From Platerodrilus igneus (lineage: Eukaryota > Arthropoda > Insecta > Coleoptera > Lycidae), in NCBI GenBank assembly GCA_036346225.1, contig JARFIW010001491.1:5208001-5272000 (forward strand): a stretch of 64,000 bases of DNA, read 5' to 3'. Positions 59,331 through 64,000 of the stretch are shown piece after piece; the stretch's first letter is position 1, and each line of letters starts with the position of its first letter. The position numbers and the translations under genes are program-made. The notes under the pieces were generated by a model. That model was given only the letters and a program-made list of their open reading frames with translations. It made no database searches and was not told where the DNA came from.

Positions 59331-61300
59331 AGACATCCGTTATAGATATCGAGCCTATACAGATTGGGACGTCAAGAATGCTGATGAAACCACAAAAGCT
59401 ATTAACTTAATTAGTCGTATTTTACATCATGTTACCCGTTTCTACTTTTCCTCGGTCTACTAGTTAAACTTCATCCTCATTCATAAAACACGACATTCTA
59501 CCACAAACAATACGTTAACTCTATTTACATCAATATTCGACAATACATTATAGAATTTCAAAATTAAAATTCAGCTATAAATTTCAGTATCAGAAAATTT
59601 CAAGATTAAATCTGTTATCATTTTAATGTGCATCCAGAACTTAAAGTACCTTGTGGGATGCCTACTAGATTACTATAACGATATATGCAGACACAAAGGA
59701 GCATCTACCACCTTTACGTGTAATTCAACCAGGTTCGTCTAATTGAGCGTCAAAACATGACCCAAATTTTCATCATAATCCAGAACATGACAATACTAAA
59801 TACCCTTTCTAGCTTAAACAAGTATAAATGTCACCTTAAAATTTAAAAATTGTTGTAGATTTATACTGTCCATTTTAAGAAGATAAATTATAAAGTTATT
59901 CAACAATTTTACATTTATCAAAATTTTGAAATAATGCATAAGTTACCTAATTAACAGGCAGAGGCTGAGTGTTAAATCGGATTCTCGAAAATACACCAAT
60001 CCAATGGGTTATGTTACGAACTTGATGCTCTATAAACAGCCATTTTGTACACACCATTCATCTAAAAGTTGTTTAACAGTGCTTTTCTGGAACTCATGCT
60101 GTGTATTGAAGCTTGTTTTATGGATCCAGACACGTTTACGAATCATTTGATTATTAAACCCCGAAAGAAAGAAATTACATGACTTCTTTCACAAATATAG
60201 CCAAAACTGCCTACTTGTGTATTCATGTATGTCGTTGCAAATTTGACTAATATGGACAGTGATACTAGACTTATATGTATTTTAAGTGCACTAAATTACA
60301 TTCATTGATAGCACGTAATGAACAAACTGGTTTTAAATCACCAAAATATACGTAGCAAACTGGTTTAGAATTATTCTATCCTAAAATCGGACAAACTAAA
60401 AGCACTGTTTAACGCATTGAATCAATTCGAAAGATCTAAGAGAGCGAAACTCATATCAACCTGGGTATATATGGGTTAGCCGTCTGTCGGTTTTGTCCTC
60501 AAAACGAGCCAGTTTCTAGAATTTCGTGTACTATGTTCCATCTTGCCTAGTGCAGTGGTTCTTATTAAATTCTGATTCGCACACAGTAAATCTAGAAATT
60601 ACATCAGGATTTTCGCAACGTCTGGAAATAACGATTAAATTTTATACAGAAATTTTTTCCTCTCAAGTTTGCCTTTTATTTAAAATGAAAACCCAGTGAT
60701 GTTGCTCAAAATTTTACTATATGTTCGGTTGCGCATATTATCTGTCTCTATCTACCCTGTTCTTATTGGGCAAATTGATATTTTTATTATCGATTATTTC
60801 AGTCCATGTGGACTTGAAATAACCACCTTATTAGCACTGTAAAAAACGGTTTCTCCAGTTCTTGTAACCATTAATTATTTAAATTTACGCAGGTGTTCAA
60901 ACATAATATTCTACATCTGTATTATTTGGGTTTTACTAAAGCTTATGATAATTATAATGGTAATAATTTTAGAAATTAATACGCTTAATTTTAGGAAGAA
61001 AATAAATATTAATTATATTTCTGTACATTATGGAGAGTTAAATACCGGTATAGATTAATATAAATTTTGCGCTAATTTCCATTTGTTTATGGAATTAAAT
61101 TACGGAAGTAGAGCATTTAATACTGCTTCCTTTAGGATTATAGCAAGCGTCTTGTAAATGATTTAAATTCTTAGTTTTAATGAAACAAGGATGAATTTTT
61201 ATTCTCCACGGTTTTTAAATTTAAGGGATAGACAAGTATAGTTAATAATATTAGAGTAATAGTGTAAAATTATTTTGGTAGATTGAATATATTAAATAAT
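59331..61300 (-). repeat. 5' LTR of gypsy copy B, noisy
   Basis: Matches 54890-56245 but has the extra segment of about 0.8 kb (59880-60665), which copy C also has at about 62110-62990. A TATA-like tatatat lies at 60466-60472 in that segment. Dense small indels relative to the other copies blur both ends. Confidence 0.55.
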
Positions 61301-61305
61301 ATAAT

Positions 61306-61310
61306 CAAAT

Positions 61311-61352
<42 letters not shown>
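61306..61352. repeat. (TA)n tract between head-to-head LTRs
   Basis: TA repeat at the axis between copy B on the minus strand and copy C on the plus strand. Confidence 0.85.
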
Positions 61353-63506
61353 TACTCATATTTAGACCAGGGTAGAAAATTAAATAATCACATCAAATAA
61401 TTTTAATCACCGTGTATAAGGAATTTCATTAAATAATACGCGTTATTAAAACCATGAAGCATAAATAAACTCGGTTGTTTCAGTAAAATAAGAAATTTAA
61501 ATTATTTATAAGACGCTTTATATCAAAAGAAGCAGTATTGAAAAGCTCTGCGTGTAATGTAATTATTCCTAAACAAAGAGAAATTACGTGCAAAGTTTAT
61601 ATTAATTAACTCTATTTAAGTAACCGGTAGTAAAACAAAGTGGACGTATAATAATTAATATTTAAGTTGTATTCGCTAAAAATGAAAAGGATAGAAATCA
61701 ATTTTAATTGAGTTAATTAAACCGTTAATAACATATAATACCTATAGAAACTTGTAAAACCCAAGATTAAAATACCACGGAATAAAGCTCTGAGAATTAA
61801 TATTATTTTGAACACCTGCGTAGTTTAAATATCACATTCGGCGTAAATTTTGCAGATAATTAATGTTTCAAAGAATCTTGGAGAAACCGGGGCTTAGTAT
61901 TCACGAGAATGTGCGATACGGGGTTATTAAACCCAGATAACAGTCCGCGTGGACTGATATAATCGATAATGAAGAGTATCAATTTGCACCAATACGAACA
62001 GGTTAGAAAGGAAAGAGAAATGCGTCAAGCAAAGACACATATTGTAAAAAGGCGGGATTTAAACAACGTCACGAGGGTCACAATTGGTTGAAAATAGGAT
62101 GCAAATATCAGAGGTAGAACAACAATTTCTGTACAAAATCAATTAGTTTTTCTCGGACATGCTTGCGTGCCGTGTGGAAATTTTCTGAGATTTAAATGGG
62201 GCAAGTGAAAATTCGTAAAATCGACGTGCGAGCAACAGACTGGGAACAGAGCATGAGAAATTCTAGAAACTGGCCGTTTTAGAGACTCGACCGACAGACA
62301 GGCTTTTTGCTATATATACCGAGATGAATATAAACAAGCTCTCTTAGACTTTTGACAATTCGATGCGTTAAAAGCTCGTACATACGCGACTTGATTGAAG
62401 ATGTTAAACCGTGCATTTTAGTTTGATTAAATAATTTAAAAGTTTGCTAGTATATTTTAGTGATTCAAAATAGTTTGTTATTTACGTGCTAACATGAATG
62501 TACTTCAGTGCACTTAGATACAAGGTAATAAAATTTAGTTTCACTGTACCAATTAGCAAAATTTACAACGACGAATGTATACACAAAAGTAGGCAGTTTT
62601 GGCGTATATATTGGTGACAGAAGCATGAATTTCTTTGCTATTTTTCGGGGGTGTTAATAATTAAATGGTTCAAATACGTGTCTGGATCCATGAATCAAGG
62701 GTCAGATAAACACAGATGAGTTCCGGAAAGGCCCAGAAACGACTTTGAATGGATGGTGATGGAGCAAATTTTAAAAGCGTAGAGAATCAGAAGCCGTAAA
62801 TATAATCCTGGTGAATGGTGTGATTAACTAAAGAAACGATACTTTGAAGCTACGAGGACAGTAACCTTCAGGTAAATTATACTATTTTGTTTGACATTTT
62901 TGTGTGTATTGAATGACTTTATAATTGATTTACTTTAAATGGACATTAGTGAAATTGTTCTAACCATAAAAGTTTAATTTTAAGATGAAATTTGCTTGTT
63001 TAAGTAAAAAGGGGTATTTTGTTTTGATGTTCGGGAATATGATGAAACTTTGGGTATGTCTTTGAGCTCAATTAGACAAACCTGGTTAATTAACGTAAAG
63101 GGGTGGTAGATGCTCCCTTTATACTCAGACTCCGGTCTGCTTATATTGTTATATTAATTAGTAGGCATCCCACAAGGACTTTAATTTTGGATGCACAGTA
63201 AAATGATAATAAAATTAATCCTGAAATTCTTTTTAAAACTGAATTTTATGCTGAAATTTAATTTGAAAATTTAATGTATTCTGAATATTGATGTAAATAG
63301 AGTTAACGTTGATGTTTGTGGTAGGAATGTGTTGTTTAATTTTTATGAATGAGGAGGTTTATAACATTAGGTGAGCAGCCGAGGCGAAAAGCGTAGTTCA
63401 CGGATTTTAAAGGTATCACAGCATTTCTTGACGCCCAAACTGTGGGGCTCGAATGTTTTTTTGAAAGGGCCAGTACCTGCAGATATGAGAAGATTCACAG
63501 CATTCT
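61353..63506 (+). repeat. 5' LTR of gypsy copy C
   Basis: Plus-strand LTR starting with the tactcatatttagacc segment (the reverse complement of 56150-56165) and ending with ATTCACAGCA at 63493-63502. It is followed by TGGCGCCCAACGTGGGGC (PBS) at 63507-63524. It contains tatatata at 62311-62318. A similar LTR end plus PBS-like block stands just before (63414-63455). Confidence 0.65.
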
Positions 63507-63524
63507 TGGCGCCCAACGTGGGGC
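63507..63524 (+). promoter_or_regulatory. Primer-binding site of gypsy copy C
   Basis: TGGCGCCCAACGTGGGGC directly after the LTR end, with the typical TGGCGCC start complementary to a tRNA 3' end. Copies A and B have altered versions (near 54945 and 59310-59385). Confidence 0.7.
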
Positions 63525-63726
63525 TCGAGTTCCAAATAAAATTTTTGTTATTTTATTCCAGGAAACTGGCGATCTGAGAGAGAGAGTTTCTGGTTGTGTA
63601 TAAATTTAAGAGTATTTTTAGAGTGTGTGTGAGTGATTTGAACGTATGCAGAGAAAGGAGTGGTTAAGGAGTCAAGGAGTGGAAATTGGAAGTGACGATA
63701 GTGCATTGTGTGAGAAAATTTCGAAA

Positions 63727-64000
63727 ATGGAAGAAGCTGGAGGCAGTAGAGATCAGTCGAGGACGGAATCAGGGGATCAAGGAAACGAGATGATAATGAG
63801 AATGCTAGAGAGGATGAATGAAGAATCGAATAGAGCGAGGGAGGAGTCTAACAGAAAATTAGAACAGCTAAGCGATGAATCGAATAGAGCGAGAGAGGAC
63901 TCAAATCGAAAATTTGACCGAATGAGTGAAGAATCGAACAGGAAGTTAGAGGAGATTAGTCAGAAAATAGATAAGACGAATCAAGAAGTTTCAGAATTTA
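63727..64000 (+). CDS. gypsy gag, N-terminal part, open at window edge (copy C)
   Basis: ATG 63727 opens a frame with no stop to the end of the window (91 codons). It starts MEEAGGSRDQSRTESGDQ and then has repeated units of about 17-19 residues (NEESNRAREESNRKLEQL, then SDESNRAREDSNRKFDRM, then SEESNRKLEEI) that should form a coiled coil. The matching part of copy A (53770-53990) is broken. It lies about 200 bases after the PBS, as expected for gag. The intact frame says copy C is the best preserved of the three, and its body continues beyond the window. Structural protein that packages element RNA. Confidence 0.75.
   Translation, partial: MEEAGGSRDQSRTESGDQGNEMIMRMLERMNEESNRAREESNRKLEQLSDESNRAREDSNRKFDRMSEESNRKLEEISQKIDKTNQEVSEF

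Overview
This is an AT-rich, intron-bearing, transposon-packed eukaryotic window. The mix of mariner, pogo-like, RTE and Tx1-like LINEs, Penelope, Ty3/gypsy and a tRNA-derived SINE, together with a CLIP-type trypsin-like serine protease of the Stubble/CG8172 kind, points to an arthropod, most likely an insect with a large genome. I cannot place it more finely from sequence alone.

Only one host gene is recognisable. It is a serine protease on the minus strand whose six visible exons lie at 47108-46920 (CLIP-like domain), 25948-25778 (linker), 25550-25373 (activation site and His), 25321-25108 (Asp), 7189-6998 and 6951-6775 (Ser and stop). All five junctions have GT-AG borders and matching phase. 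The gene runs over more than 40 kb, its 5' end is not seen, and its two giant introns (17.9 and 21.0 kb) hold most of the mobile elements.

Layout: 1-780 gypsy gag remnant; 2363-5519 Tx1/L1-like LINE inside a TG microsatellite; 6726-7189 last two protease exons; 8037-11821 RTE LINE (minus); 12531-19320 Ty3/gypsy element with near-identical LTRs, an integrase but no gag or RT, nested in an older transposase-like ORF; 19865-20163 SINE; 24119-24810 hAT remnant; 25108-25948 four-exon cluster region of the protease (three exons); 26195-37955 a giant imperfect palindrome interrupted by a mariner (26515-27805), an RTE (28576-33635, with two SINEs) and an RTE fragment with a SINE (35516-36325); 40547-45296 complete pogo-like transposon with 24-bp terminal inverted repeats and TA duplication; 46595-46740 hairpin; 46920-47108 CLIP exon; 47561-50460 Penelope-like element; 50595-61300 two gypsy copies in tandem sharing an LTR (minus), with a second Penelope fragment; 61348-64000 a third gypsy copy running head-to-head, its gag open to the window edge.

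The most unusual structure is the palindrome at 26195-37955. After removing later insertions each arm is about 2.3 kb, and the arms meet at a spacer of about 30 bases near 34892. Each arm serves as an empty-site control for the insertions in the other. It could be an unrecognised fold-back element or an inverted duplication, and if transcribed with the protease pre-mRNA it would fold into a long double-stranded hairpin. Copy B of the gypsy tandem (58150-61250) carries dense small indels and adjoins an inverted copy, so assembly error must be considered there.
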